Below are positions 56,230-64,000 of a stretch of 64,000 nucleotides of DNA, piece after piece. Within the stretch, counting starts at the first letter, position 1. Each line of letters opens with the position of its first letter. Where the stretch lies: the NCBI RefSeq assembly GCF_003957295.1, contig NZ_RQPJ01000002.1, forward strand, positions 868,001 through 932,000. Reading direction: 5' to 3'. Below the pieces are notes generated by a model that was given only the letters and a program-made list of their open reading frames with translations, did no database searches and had not been told where the DNA came from. The position numbers and the translations under genes are program-made. The DNA is from Arenibacter aquaticus (lineage in GTDB: Bacteria > Bacteroidota > Bacteroidia > Flavobacteriales > Flavobacteriaceae).

Positions 56230-56882
56230 TGTATTTGGTTAGTTTAATAAAATAAAGAAAACAATTTGCTACCCCAACTAGGTGAACATATAATAGCAAA
56301 TGTACAAATACCTACCGTTTCACCACAGAATATAGGTTGTTAACAACATAATTTTTAAAAAAACGCAAAACCATTGTTATTTAGTACTTTAATAATTGTT
56401 GTTTATTGTTAACAAACTATTCAAAAAAAGTAAAGATTAAATTTTGAATATCCACCGGAATTTTTCTTTACAAAATGATATCGTGAATCAATAATTTACT
56501 TTTTAGTTTGTAATAGAAAGATATTAAATAGAAACTAGAAGTAATTAACATTGCGGTAACATTAACTTTTCAATAAATTCATGTTTATAAGGGTTATCAA
56601 CAATTATTAATAACCTCATTAAGTTATTGATTTATAAACCCTACCTCCAATATAAATTGTCAATAAACTTCTTCCCCACAAAAAAACAAACATATTGGCA
56701 TATTTTTATTTCCACTATTAACAAGCTATAATAACCACCATTTAATTTTAAATTTTAAAAAAAGAAAAAGAATATATATTATAAATGTTGATAACAACAT
56801 CCATTGATCAAGAAGTAAACTTAAAATTGGAAATGAAGTACAATGGATTATAATTCGTAATTTTCCAAAAATAAAAGAGTTA
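56230..56882. other. AT-rich 650-bp non-coding gap with DnaA-box-like sites (candidate oriC)
   Basis: No gene fits here. It is much richer in A+T than its flanks. It contains TTATCAACA (56594-56602) and its inverse TGTTGATAA (56786-56794), each one mismatch from the DnaA box TTATCCACA, plus two TTGTTAACAA palindromes (about 56337 and 56406) and several TTAACA/TTATTA clusters. rpiB and rnr point outward from it. Hand counts suggest that G exceeds C on the plus strand in genes to the right while C tends to exceed G on the plus strand to the left. Together this fits an origin, but it could also be a long promoter region. Confidence 0.45.
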
Positions 56883-59072
56883 ATGTCGAGAAAGAAAAAA
56901 AGAAGTAACAATCAAAGAAGAAACGAAATTACCAAAGGTATATTTACTGTTCTTGAAAAAGAACCGGAAAAATCCTTTAACTATAAACAAATAGCAGCTA
57001 AGATTGGTGTAACGGATGCCAATGAAAGAAATAGTCTTATTAAGAGATTGGTAGAGTTGAAGGAAAAGAAAAGAATTTTGGAAGAAGAAAGAGGCTCCTA
57101 CAAGGCCATAGTTTCTACCAAGACCTATCATACAGGAAAGGTGGATATTACAGGAAGGGGCAATGCCTATATTGTAGTGGAAGGTATGGAAGATGATGTA
57201 TTTGTACCATTTAACAAACTAAAGAAGGCTTTTCATAATGACATAGTGGAAGTATATATATTTCCAAGAAGAAAAGGTAAAAAGTTGGAAGGGGAGATTA
57301 CCAAGGTTGTGTCCCGAAACAAAAACACCTTTGTAGGTATTGTTGATATGCAAAAGGATTTTGCATTTGTGAGACCCACCGATTACCGAATGTATACCGA
57401 TATTTTTGTACCTAAAAACAAAATATCAACTGCAGAGGATGGGGATAAGGTAATGGTTGAAATCAACGATTGGCCGGAAAAAGCAGATTCGCCCTATGGA
57501 TCTATTATCCAGGTTTTGGGAAAACCAGGAGAGCACAATACCGAAATACACTCTATTTTGGCCCAATATGGCTTACCCTACGAGTTTCCAGTGGAGGTAG
57601 AGATGTATGCCAATAAGTTGGATACCAGTATAAAGGAAGAGGAAATTGCAAAAAGAAGGGATTTAAGGGAAACCTTGACCTTTACCATAGATCCCAAGGA
57701 TGCCAAGGATTTTGATGATGCCCTATCCTTTAAGGTGTTGGAAAATGGCAATTATGAAATAGGGATCCATATTGCAGACGTGTCACATTACCTACTTCCC
57801 GATACTATTTTGGATGATGAAGCCTATGATAGGGCCACATCGGTTTATTTGGTAGATAGGGTGGTGCCAATGTTACCTGAGGTTTTAAGTAATAATGCCT
57901 GCTCACTTAGGCCTAACGAAGAAAAATATACCTTTTCCGCCATTTTTGAAATAGATGATAATGCGGTCATTAAAAAAGAATGGTTTGGACGAACAGTAAT
58001 TAATTCGAACGAGCGATTTGCCTATGAGGAGGCACAGCATATAATAGAAACAACCAAAGGTGATATTCCCAAGGAAATTTCTATTAGGGAAAATGGTTAT
58101 ACCGTAGACAAGGAGGTAGTAGATGCAACCTTGACCATGGATAGATTGGCCAAGATTATGCGTGAAGAACGCATGAAAGAAGGGGCTATTTCTTTTGATA
58201 AAATAGAAGTACGCTTTAATCTAAATGAAAAAATGGAACCTGAAGGGGTTTATTTTAAAGAGTCCAAGGATGCCAATAAACTTATAGAGGAATTTATGTT
58301 GTTGGCCAACCGAAAGGTAGCCCATTTTATAGGCAAGCAAAAACCGGTAAAGACATTTGTATATAGGGTTCATGACGATCCGGATGAGGACAAACTAATG
58401 GCCCTGAACACTATTATATCGCGTTTTGGTCATAAGCTTAATTTTAAGGACAAAAAATCTATTAGTAATTCCTTAAATCAGCTTTTGGAGGATGTAAAAG
58501 GTAAAAAAGAACAAAATTTAGTAGATACCTTGGCTATAAGAAGTATGAGCAAGGCTATTTATACCGTGGATAACATAGGGCATTATGGATTGGCCTTTGA
58601 TTATTATACGCATTTTACCTCTCCAATTAGAAGGTATCCAGATGTAATGGTACATAGGCTGTTACAGCATTATTTGGATGGGGGCCAATCCCCAAAGGCT
58701 GAATTATATGAGGAGAAATGCAAACATTCCTCGGATATGGAAAGTTTGGCGGCCAATGCGGAACGGGATTCCATTAAGTACATGCAGATAAAGTTTATGG
58801 AAGACCATCAGGATAGGGAGTTTGTTGGTGTTATTTCCGGAGTAACGGAATGGGGCCTCTATGTAGAGATTGTGGAGAACAAATGTGAAGGCATGGTACG
58901 TATTAGAGATATAAAGGATGATTATTATACCTTTGATGAGAAGGAATACGCCATTGTTGGTGAAAAAACCAATAAAACCTATCAGTTGGGAGATGAGGTG
59001 GTAGTCATGGTAAAAAGTACAGATTTAATAAAAAGGCATTTGGATTTTTCCCTATTGGGGAAAAATGAGTAA
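56883..59072 (+). CDS. rnr: Ribonuclease R
   Basis: Processive 3'-5' exoribonuclease that degrades structured RNA. At 729 residues: N-terminal helix-turn-helix-like region (SFNYKQIAAKIGVTDANERN), cold-shock domains (GKVDITGRGNAYIVVEGMEDDVFVP; FAFVRPTDYRMYTDIFVP), the RNB catalytic core with DPKDAKDFDDALSF (the Asp cluster that binds metal) and FTSPIRRYPDVMVHRLLQHY, and a C-terminal S1 domain (EFVGVISGVTEWGLYVEIVENKCEG). A basic start (MSRKKKRSNNQRR) fits. The leader lies in the AT-rich gap. Confidence 0.97.
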   Translation: MSRKKKRSNNQRRNEITKGIFTVLEKEPEKSFNYKQIAAKIGVTDANERNSLIKRLVELKEKKRILEEERGSYKAIVSTKTYHTGKVDITGRGNAYIVVEGMEDDVFVPFNKLKKAFHNDIVEVYIFPRRKGKKLEGEITKVVSRNKNTFVGIVDMQKDFAFVRPTDYRMYTDIFVPKNKISTAEDGDKVMVEINDWPEKADSPYGSIIQVLGKPGEHNTEIHSILAQYGLPYEFPVEVEMYANKLDTSIKEEEIAKRRDLRETLTFTIDPKDAKDFDDALSFKVLENGNYEIGIHIADVSHYLLPDTILDDEAYDRATSVYLVDRVVPMLPEVLSNNACSLRPNEEKYTFSAIFEIDDNAVIKKEWFGRTVINSNERFAYEEAQHIIETTKGDIPKEISIRENGYTVDKEVVDATLTMDRLAKIMREERMKEGAISFDKIEVRFNLNEKMEPEGVYFKESKDANKLIEEFMLLANRKVAHFIGKQKPVKTFVYRVHDDPDEDKLMALNTIISRFGHKLNFKDKKSISNSLNQLLEDVKGKKEQNLVDTLAIRSMSKAIYTVDNIGHYGLAFDYYTHFTSPIRRYPDVMVHRLLQHYLDGGQSPKAELYEEKCKHSSDMESLAANAERDSIKYMQIKFMEDHQDREFVGVISGVTEWGLYVEIVENKCEGMVRIRDIKDDYYTFDEKEYAIVGEKTNKTYQLGDEVVVMVKSTDLIKRHLDFSLLGKNE

Positions 59073-59198
59073 GTTTTTGTTTTTATACAGACGCTGCATA
59101 GATATATGGGTATGTATGGAAGTTGGGGAATAGGCCATACTTCAGAAAACAAAAATTTGGTTATGGTATTGGAGCTTTTAAACTATAGATCTAACAAG

Positions 59199-59882
59199 AT
59201 GGAACAAAAATTAATAATAATGCTCTTGTTTCTTATTGGTACCCATTCCATAAGGTCTCAAAATGAAAAGGTTACACAGAATTTAAAAGTTTTTAAGGAA
59301 GTAAAGGCTTTTGACGGACTTTCTGTAAATCTTATTAAATCTGATGTAAATAAGGCAGTGATCACTGGGGCCAACACCAGTAATGTGGCTATTGTTAATA
59401 ACGACGGTGTGCTAAAGATACGTATGGAAATAAATAAACTCTTTAGTGGATACAGAACTTTTGTTGATTTGTACTATACAGAGAAACTTGTTATAATAGA
59501 CACCAATGAGGATGCCAGAATATCATCCAAGGAACCTATAAAACAGGATGTTTTGGAGCTAAAAGCCCAAGAAGGTGGAGAATTGATTATTAATGCTGAG
59601 GTGGAGCAAATGCTTATAAAGAGTGTTACTGGAGGGGTTATTTCCGCTACTGGACTATCTAAGAATCAGGATGTCCAGATCAATACTGGTGGGGTGTATA
59701 AAGGAAAGGATTTTAAGACAAAATTTAGCACGGTAAATGTAAATGCCGGATCTAGGGCAGAGGTTTTTGCCACGGATTACGTGAAAGCGGCTGTAAAGGC
59801 AGGAGGTGAGGTTTTGGTCTATGGCAATCCTACCAAGATGGAGGAGAAGACAGTTTTTGGCGGTAAAATTATCAGAATGTAA
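59199..59882 (+). CDS. GIN-domain (DUF2807-like) exported protein
   Basis: A 227-residue protein with signal peptide (LIIMLLFLIGTHSIRSQ) and a right-handed beta-helix-like GIN/DUF2807 domain: KEVKAFDGLSVNLIKSD, AVITGANTSNVAIVNNDG, DVLELKAQEGGELIINAE, SVTGGVISATGLSKNQDVQIN, VNVNAGSRAEVFATDYVKAA and VKAGGEVLVYGNPTKME are the repeating turns. An open frame begins 93 nt upstream, but the ATG used here starts the signal peptide. The role of the family is poorly known; anti-sigma or adhesin-like functions have been suggested. It lies between rnr and a LysE exporter on the same strand. Confidence 0.88.
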   Translation: MEQKLIIMLLFLIGTHSIRSQNEKVTQNLKVFKEVKAFDGLSVNLIKSDVNKAVITGANTSNVAIVNNDGVLKIRMEINKLFSGYRTFVDLYYTEKLVIIDTNEDARISSKEPIKQDVLELKAQEGGELIINAEVEQMLIKSVTGGVISATGLSKNQDVQINTGGVYKGKDFKTKFSTVNVNAGSRAEVFATDYVKAAVKAGGEVLVYGNPTKMEEKTVFGGKIIRM

Positions 59883-59894
59883 GGCTTAATTTTT

Positions 59895-60560
59895 ATGATG
59901 GAAGACGTACAGGCAGCAATTCCTTTGGGCTTTTTATTAAGCTTTATGATCGGCCCTGTTTTTTTTGTACTTCTTGAAACCAGTGCAATTAAAGGGTTTA
60001 GAGCAGCACTGTGTTTTGATTTAGGTGTTATCGTTGCCGATGTTATATTTATATCACTAGCTTATTTTAGTAGTTTTCAATTGTTGGAAAACCTAAGTAA
60101 TCACCCAGGTCTCTACGTTTTTGGAGGTACTATTTTATTGATCTACGGACTCACCAACGTTTTTAAAAAGGAAAGCCTGGTACAAGAAAAGAAAATAAGG
60201 ATTACCAAAGGCGGTTACTTAAGTTTGTTTATCAAAGGGTTCCTATTGAATTTTATAAATATAGGCGTACTAGTTTTTTGGCTGGGTATTATAATAGTGG
60301 TGGGGCCTAGTTTGGACAGTGATCCCAACCGACTTATTATTTTCTTTTCTGCCATGATCGGAGCCTATTTTGTAACCGATATTTTTAAAATATTGTTGGC
60401 CAAACAATTGAGAAAAAAGCTAACTAAAAGACGTATACTATTGGTTAAGAAAGGCCTGGGAGTTATTCTTCTTATTTGTGGATTGGTCTTGATTATAAAG
60501 GGATTTCTCCCCAAGGACCAACTAAATATAGAAAAGGGATTGGAACTTATTAGAGAGTAG
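59895..60560 (+). CDS. LysE-family exporter
   Basis: A 221-residue inner-membrane protein with six predicted helices. LysE/RhtB features are AIPLGFLLSFMIGPVFFVLLETSA, FRAALCFDLGVIVADVIFISLAYF, LIKGFLLNFINIGVLVFWLG-like (with the Asn-x-x-Asn-x-G pattern) and a final helix LGVILLICGLVLIIKGF. The family exports amino acids or related small molecules. Two adjacent ATGs are possible starts, the first used here. It starts 12 bp after the GIN-domain gene, so co-transcription is likely. Confidence 0.93.
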   Translation: MMEDVQAAIPLGFLLSFMIGPVFFVLLETSAIKGFRAALCFDLGVIVADVIFISLAYFSSFQLLENLSNHPGLYVFGGTILLIYGLTNVFKKESLVQEKKIRITKGGYLSLFIKGFLLNFINIGVLVFWLGIIIVVGPSLDSDPNRLIIFFSAMIGAYFVTDIFKILLAKQLRKKLTKRRILLVKKGLGVILLICGLVLIIKGFLPKDQLNIEKGLELIRE

Positions 60561-60612
60561 GGTTTTCTTTTTTTTGTTAATTCTTTCATAGGATGATCTT
60601 TTCCTATGGGTA

Positions 60613-60647
60613 CAAAAAAAACCTTCACCAATTATGATGAAGGTTTT
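60613..60647. terminator. Terminator between LysE gene and tRNA-Cys
   Basis: AAAACCTTCA and TGAAGGTTTT pair around a short AT-rich loop, with T-runs on both sides, so it can serve tRNA-Cys on the minus strand and the LysE gene on the plus strand. Confidence 0.85.
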
Positions 60648-60649
60648 TG

Positions 60650-60720
60650 AGGCATCGAGCGGATTCGAACCGCTGTACAAGCTTTTGCAGAGCTCTGCCT
60701 AGCCACTCGGCCACAATGCC
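60650..60720 (-). tRNA. tRNA-Cys (GCA)
   Basis: Complete 71-nt cloverleaf without CCA: acceptor GGCATTG/CGATGCC with one T-G pair, anticodon stem GAGCT/AGCTT with loop CTGCAAA giving anticodon GCA, T arm AGCGG/CCGCT with TTCGAAT, discriminator T. A terminator follows directly. Confidence 0.95.
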
Positions 60721-60772
60721 CTATTTTCAGTGCAAAGGTAATACTTTTTTTATGTTTCAAAAACTAAAACGA

Positions 60773-61129
60773 CTATCTTTTGGATTTAAGTATTACGGTA
60801 ACTTCTTTTACATCGCCGCCTATGGGAGGGTTTAGTTTAGATACCGCAACCTTAACTTTTTTTGCCAGGGATATTTCGGCAAATAATCTGTTTATAATGC
60901 GCTGGACCACATGTTCCAAGAGTTTGGACGGAATGGCCATCTCTTCTTTAACGATGTGATTTACATGTACATAATCTACTGTCTCCGAAAGTTCATCCGA
61001 TAGGGAGGCTTTCTTTAAATCGGCATCTACTACTACATCTACATGGTAATCGCAGCCAATAATGGTCTCTTCTTTTAGACAACCGTGATGTGCATATACT
61101 TTTATGGTGTTGACCTTAACTTTTCCCAC
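60773..61129 (-). CDS. folB: Dihydroneopterin aldolase
   Basis: Folate pathway enzyme that makes 6-hydroxymethyl-dihydropterin. KVKVNTIKVYAHHGCLKEE, YHVDVVVDADLKKASLSDEL, ETVDYVHVNHIVKEEMA and SKLLEHVVQRIINRLF are the family landmarks. The frame opens at a TTG at 61150, but that TTG is the end of a TAATTTTG promoter element, so it cannot be the start. The GTG here gives VGKVKVNTIKVYAHHG, matching the usual MGKIxLxxIRVYAHHG, and 118 residues, the usual length. Confidence 0.93.
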   Translation of the reverse strand: MGKVKVNTIKVYAHHGCLKEETIIGCDYHVDVVVDADLKKASLSDELSETVDYVHVNHIVKEEMAIPSKLLEHVVQRIINRLFAEISLAKKVKVAVSKLNPPIGGDVKEVTVILKSKR

Positions 61130-61147
61130 TGCTAAATAATTTTTATA

Positions 61148-61155
61148 CAAAATTA
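61148..61155 (-). promoter_or_regulatory. -7 element of the folB promoter
   Basis: TAATTTTG on the minus strand, exact TANNTTTG. It overlaps the upstream TTG codon of the folB frame and supports the downstream GTG start, with a leader of about 14 nt. Confidence 0.5.
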
Positions 61156-61199
61156 ATTTAATCTGGCGGCAAAGAAGGAAAATTTATGGATTTTATGGA

Positions 61200-62150
61200 T
61201 TAGTAGGTACATCTACAATTACTTATCCCTTGAAATAGGTCTACTCCTATAGTAACTACATGGGTTCCGGTACTATATCCAAGAATTTCGTTTAGAATAA
61301 TCTGATAGGAATATCCAAAGTAGAAATTGCTTTTTTTAAGTCCGGCCAAGGGCGCTATGTAAAGAGGTCTTCCTATCTGATCGTTTAGAAAACGGTAGGT
61401 GACTCCTGCGTAGTAATAATCTTCAAAATCATACCATCTAAATTTAAGGTTTAAATCGGCTTCCGATCTCCCATCACTTTCAAAAATTTTATAGAGTATG
61501 GAGGGTTCTATTTCCATATTGCTATTTCTGGATTTTTTGTATCGATATCCAGTATAGACATAGAAGTTCCTCAGTTTATTGGGTTCATAAATAGGATCAA
61601 AAATATAAACATCCTTGTTGATGAGGTTGGAGGCGTTTACACTAAAATAGAATGAATTTTTTCTATACAGTAAACCTACGTCAAAATTGTGGTTGGAGGT
61701 AGAGCGGTCATCGGTAACGCCAGGGTCAAAACCGGCATCCATAAATTCCTCTACGTCCAGCCTAAATTGATTAAAGTTATAAGAGATCCCAAATGATAAA
61801 AACTCGTCTTCATAGCGATTCAAAGTTAAATGGTGCGCAAAGGAAATTCGTGCACCTTGTTGTTTGGTATATCCATTGGAATCGTTGTATAAAAACAATC
61901 CAACTCCCGATTTTTCACCGAGTCTCATGTCTGCGGCCAAAGATTGGGTCCTGGGCGCATCCTTGATTCCCACCCATTGTGCCAATCCGTTAAGTCTAAT
62001 CTTTACGTGATCGCCAATACCTGCATAGGTAGGGGAGAGCACAAAGGGATTGTCTGCCAAATACTGTGATAGCTGTGGCGAATTAAGCTCCTGAGCATTG
62101 GATAGCAGGGTACTTAATAGCAACACAAAGGTGAATAGTTTACTGCGCAT
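61200..62150 (-). CDS. PorP/SprF-family type IX secretion outer-membrane protein
   Basis: A 316-residue outer-membrane protein. Starting at MRSKLFTFVLLLSTLLSNAQ it has a good signal peptide; a longer frame starts inside the preceding gene and would bury it. Family landmarks are LSQYLADNPFVLSPTYAGIG, RLNGLAQWVGIKDAPRTQSL, SGVGLFLYNDSNGYTKQQGA and the late GLKKSNFYFGYSYQIILNE with GTHVVTIGVDL. SprF of Flavobacterium is needed to place the adhesin SprB on the surface. PorP/SprF proteins encoded next to a type B substrate are thought to serve that substrate, as here: only 20 bp separate them. Confidence 0.94.
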   Translation of the reverse strand: MRSKLFTFVLLLSTLLSNAQELNSPQLSQYLADNPFVLSPTYAGIGDHVKIRLNGLAQWVGIKDAPRTQSLAADMRLGEKSGVGLFLYNDSNGYTKQQGARISFAHHLTLNRYEDEFLSFGISYNFNQFRLDVEEFMDAGFDPGVTDDRSTSNHNFDVGLLYRKNSFYFSVNASNLINKDVYIFDPIYEPNKLRNFYVYTGYRYKKSRNSNMEIEPSILYKIFESDGRSEADLNLKFRWYDFEDYYYAGVTYRFLNDQIGRPLYIAPLAGLKKSNFYFGYSYQIILNEILGYSTGTHVVTIGVDLFQGISNCRCTY

Positions 62151-62170
62151 TTTATATTTGGTTAAATTCT

Positions 62171-64000
62171 TTATCTGTAAAGGGTAAAGTGTCCAACAAA
62201 TTCCCTGTCGTCGTCTTCTCCTTTTAATTTTATCACATACCAATAATCTCCTGTGGGCAATTCTGTATTATGGTAAATACCATCCCAGCCTTTATCATTT
62301 AGTCCCATTCTGTAAACCTCCCTACCATAACGGTCAAAAATTATAGTTAGTATCTTTGGGAAGGCTTCCTGATTTTTCGGTTGCCAGAAATCGTTTCGGC
62401 CGTCGCCATCCGGGGTAAAGAAATTGGGGATTTCAATGTCTATAAATTCCATGAATATTTCGGCCGTAGCTTCACAACCATTGGCATCCACTACCCTTAC
62501 GGTATAGGTTCCGGTCTCTTTAATATAATGGGTATTGTCATCACCATTATCCTTATCTTCAAAATAGTAGGTATATTCTGATTGGCCTCCATTGGCTACT
62601 GCCGTTATTTCGTTAAGATTATTTTGTTCCAAAGTTAGAACCAAGGGTTCAAAGTCTTCTATTTCAAAATCTATGGTCATTACACAACCGTTGGCATGTG
62701 CAATGGCAAGGTAATGGCTTCCTGCTGACATATTGGAAAAATTAGGCTCCAGTACCATATCATTTGGATCAGTAGAATCCAAGGCATACATTACATCCTG
62801 GGATACGTTGGGATCTTCCAATACAACATCCAAGTAATTGTCCGGGGTGGCAGCTGTACATTCATAGATAGGCGTAACGGTAGCGTTTAGAATAACTCCT
62901 GGCTCAATGGTAACGGCAAGGTTGGTCATACAACCTTGGGCATCCCGTACAAATACTGCATATGTACCGGCGGCCAAACCGCTGAACTGTGTTCTGTCCT
63001 GAACAAAGTCGGCATCTGATGTAGAATTGATACTTGTGCTGTAAGGCGCTGTTCCCCCACTTATGGATAAGGAAACCGATCCATCTTCACTACCAATACA
63101 AATTTCCGGAGTGGTAGTTGGCAAGACTTCTATCAGTGCGGGTTCCAAAATGGTATATCTCAGTAGTTCAAAACAACCGTTTACATCCTGTGCTATGATG
63201 GTATAGTCTCCAGGCGCTAGGTCCGTAAAGGTATTAACGGTATCAAATTTGTCCAGATTAGGTGATATGGCATATTGATACCCACCAGAACCACCACTTA
63301 AAGAAACGGTAATACTACCGTCATAGGCGCCATTACAGGATACATTGGTATAGGAATCATCTACAACCAATGGCGCTGGTTTCGTTATCTGTATTTCGTT
63401 GGAAACCAGTACACAATCATCACTTGTAACTCTAATATAATAGTTACCAACGTTGAGGTTGTTAAAGGTTCCTGATACCTGTGGTCCTGCAATACTTGTG
63501 GTCAGTGCCGCATCGGTAAAGAGCTCATAACGATAGTTGCCCAAGCCTCCATCTGCCTTGGCAGTGATTATCGCCGTATTATCGCCGTTACAGTTGATTA
63601 TTGCGGCCGAGGTATCGATTGCTACATCCAATGGCTCAATAGCATCCTCTTTTATTTCGTTGGATAAAATGGATTTACAACCAAAGGAATCCTGTACGTA
63701 ATAGCGGTAGGTACCTGCGGTTACGCTAAAGGTATGGGTATTGCCACCGCTCATTGGAAGGTAGTTTATACCGTCTTCACTGTATTCATAGGGTCCGGTT
63801 CCTCCGTAGGCCGTTAACTCCAATTCTGCGTCGTTTTCACAGCTTAGTGGACTAGTTCTAACCAAAGAGGCATAAACTTCAGCAGGATCGTTTATAATGG
63901 CCTGTACGGTTTCAATGTCACATCCCCAACCATCGGATACGGTTATACTGTAGATACCTGCCCCAAGATTGTTGAATACAGGACTTGTTTGTCCACCTGA
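62171..64000 (-). CDS. Large type IX secreted protein with SprB-like repeats and type B sorting domain (5' end outside window)
   Basis: The last 609 residues of a cell-surface protein; the frame is open past the window edge. Repeated units of about 80-100 residues resemble SprB repeats: SCNGAYDGSITVSLSGGSGG, then YQYAISPNLDKF, LAPGDYTIIAQDVNGC, and SGLAAGTYAVFVRDAQGC, each ending in a Cys-containing 'D..GC' turn. The C-terminal 85 residues are a gliding-associated/type B sorting domain: IPNFFTPDGDGRNDFWQPKN, IFDRYGREVYRMG, GWDGIYHNTELPTGDYWYVI and FVGHFTLYR. It is therefore exported by the type IX system and probably an adhesin. PorP/SprF is encoded directly after it. Confidence 0.95.
   Translation of the reverse strand, partial: SGGQTSPVFNNLGAGIYSITVSDGWGCDIETVQAIINDPAEVYASLVRTSPLSCENDAELELTAYGGTGPYEYSEDGINYLPMSGGNTHTFSVTAGTYRYYVQDSFGCKSILSNEIKEDAIEPLDVAIDTSAAIINCNGDNTAIITAKADGGLGNYRYELFTDAALTTSIAGPQVSGTFNNLNVGNYYIRVTSDDCVLVSNEIQITKPAPLVVDDSYTNVSCNGAYDGSITVSLSGGSGGYQYAISPNLDKFDTVNTFTDLAPGDYTIIAQDVNGCFELLRYTILEPALIEVLPTTTPEICIGSEDGSVSLSISGGTAPYSTSINSTSDADFVQDRTQFSGLAAGTYAVFVRDAQGCMTNLAVTIEPGVILNATVTPIYECTAATPDNYLDVVLEDPNVSQDVMYALDSTDPNDMVLEPNFSNMSAGSHYLAIAHANGCVMTIDFEIEDFEPLVLTLEQNNLNEITAVANGGQSEYTYYFEDKDNGDDNTHYIKETGTYTVRVVDANGCEATAEIFMEFIDIEIPNFFTPDGDGRNDFWQPKNQEAFPKILTIIFDRYGREVYRMGLNDKGWDGIYHNTELPTGDYWYVIKLKGEDDDREFVGHFTLYR

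Noticed and set aside
56594-56794. TTATCAACA sites as perfect DnaA boxes
   Set aside because: They differ by one base from TTATCCACA; they are counted only as DnaA-box-like support.
1-64000. CRISPR array, phage genes or intact insertion sequences
   Set aside because: No regularly spaced repeats of 20-50 bp, no transposase or phage structural frame seen on either strand.

Overview
The window is a chromosomal segment of a marine-type Flavobacteriaceae bacterium (Bacteroidota). The evidence is a low-GC genome with SusC/SusD nutrient-uptake proteins, a type IX secretion 'type B' sorting domain next to a PorP/SprF protein, a GldA gliding-motility ATPase, flavobacterial lipoproteins with acidic residues after the lipobox Cys, and promoters of the Bacteroidota type (TANNTTTG at -7). 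No rRNA, CRISPR array or intact transposase is visible.

Layout. 1-5.2 kb: the end of gldA, a small Hsp20-like protein, polyphosphate kinase and an outer-membrane barrel protein, all on the minus strand. 5.2-20.0 kb: an accessory block. A polysaccharide-utilisation locus (surface LamG lipoprotein, SusC, SusD, GxGYxYP protein, GH92 alpha-mannosidase) faces a convergent gene for an unusual membrane-spanning regulator (LamG-like domain, beta-propeller, TM helix, cytoplasmic SARP-like winged helix plus TPR). The block is bracketed by copies of a tRNA(CAT) 3' end with its terminator, as expected for an island inserted at a tRNA gene. Four hexamers at exact 11-bp spacing sit at the -33 position of the locus promoter, which is the spacing known for SARP operators. 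20.1-28.3 kb: housekeeping genes (mce, rbfA, FtsX-like permease, dusB, an outer-membrane barrel, lepA). 28.5-45.0 kb: transporters (Na+:solute symporter and two divergent cation:proton antiporters with NAD-binding domains), an MBL hydrolase, an SMP-30-like lipoprotein, secreted S8 and M1 peptidases, a GCS2-CBS ligase overlapping an AstE-like hydrolase, rnpA and an S41 protease. 45.0-53.2 kb: a sugar-acid region with a DUF5009-type acyltransferase, an SGNH hydrolase, a frameshifted lipoprotein, and a galactonate-type operon (Gfo/Idh/MocA oxidoreductase, KDPG/KDPGal aldolase, DgoD, GntP-family permease, lactonase lipoprotein). 53.2-64.0 kb: NlpC/P60 lipoprotein, a small PD-(D/E)XK-like protein, GNAT, rpiB, a 650-bp AT-rich non-coding gap that could be the replication origin, rnr, a GIN-domain protein, a LysE exporter, tRNA-Cys, folB, PorP/SprF and the end of a large type IX substrate with SprB-like repeats.

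How it fits together. The LamG lipoprotein, SusC and SusD would capture and import mannose-containing glycans. GH92 and the GxGYxYP protein would act on them. The propeller/SARP-like protein is the obvious candidate to sense the glycan and switch on the operon through the phased repeats. The second carbohydrate block fits oxidative galactose/galactonate catabolism, but its 2-keto-3-deoxygalactonate kinase is not in the window. Coordinates of promoters, terminators, alternative starts and the possible origin were read by eye and are predictions.
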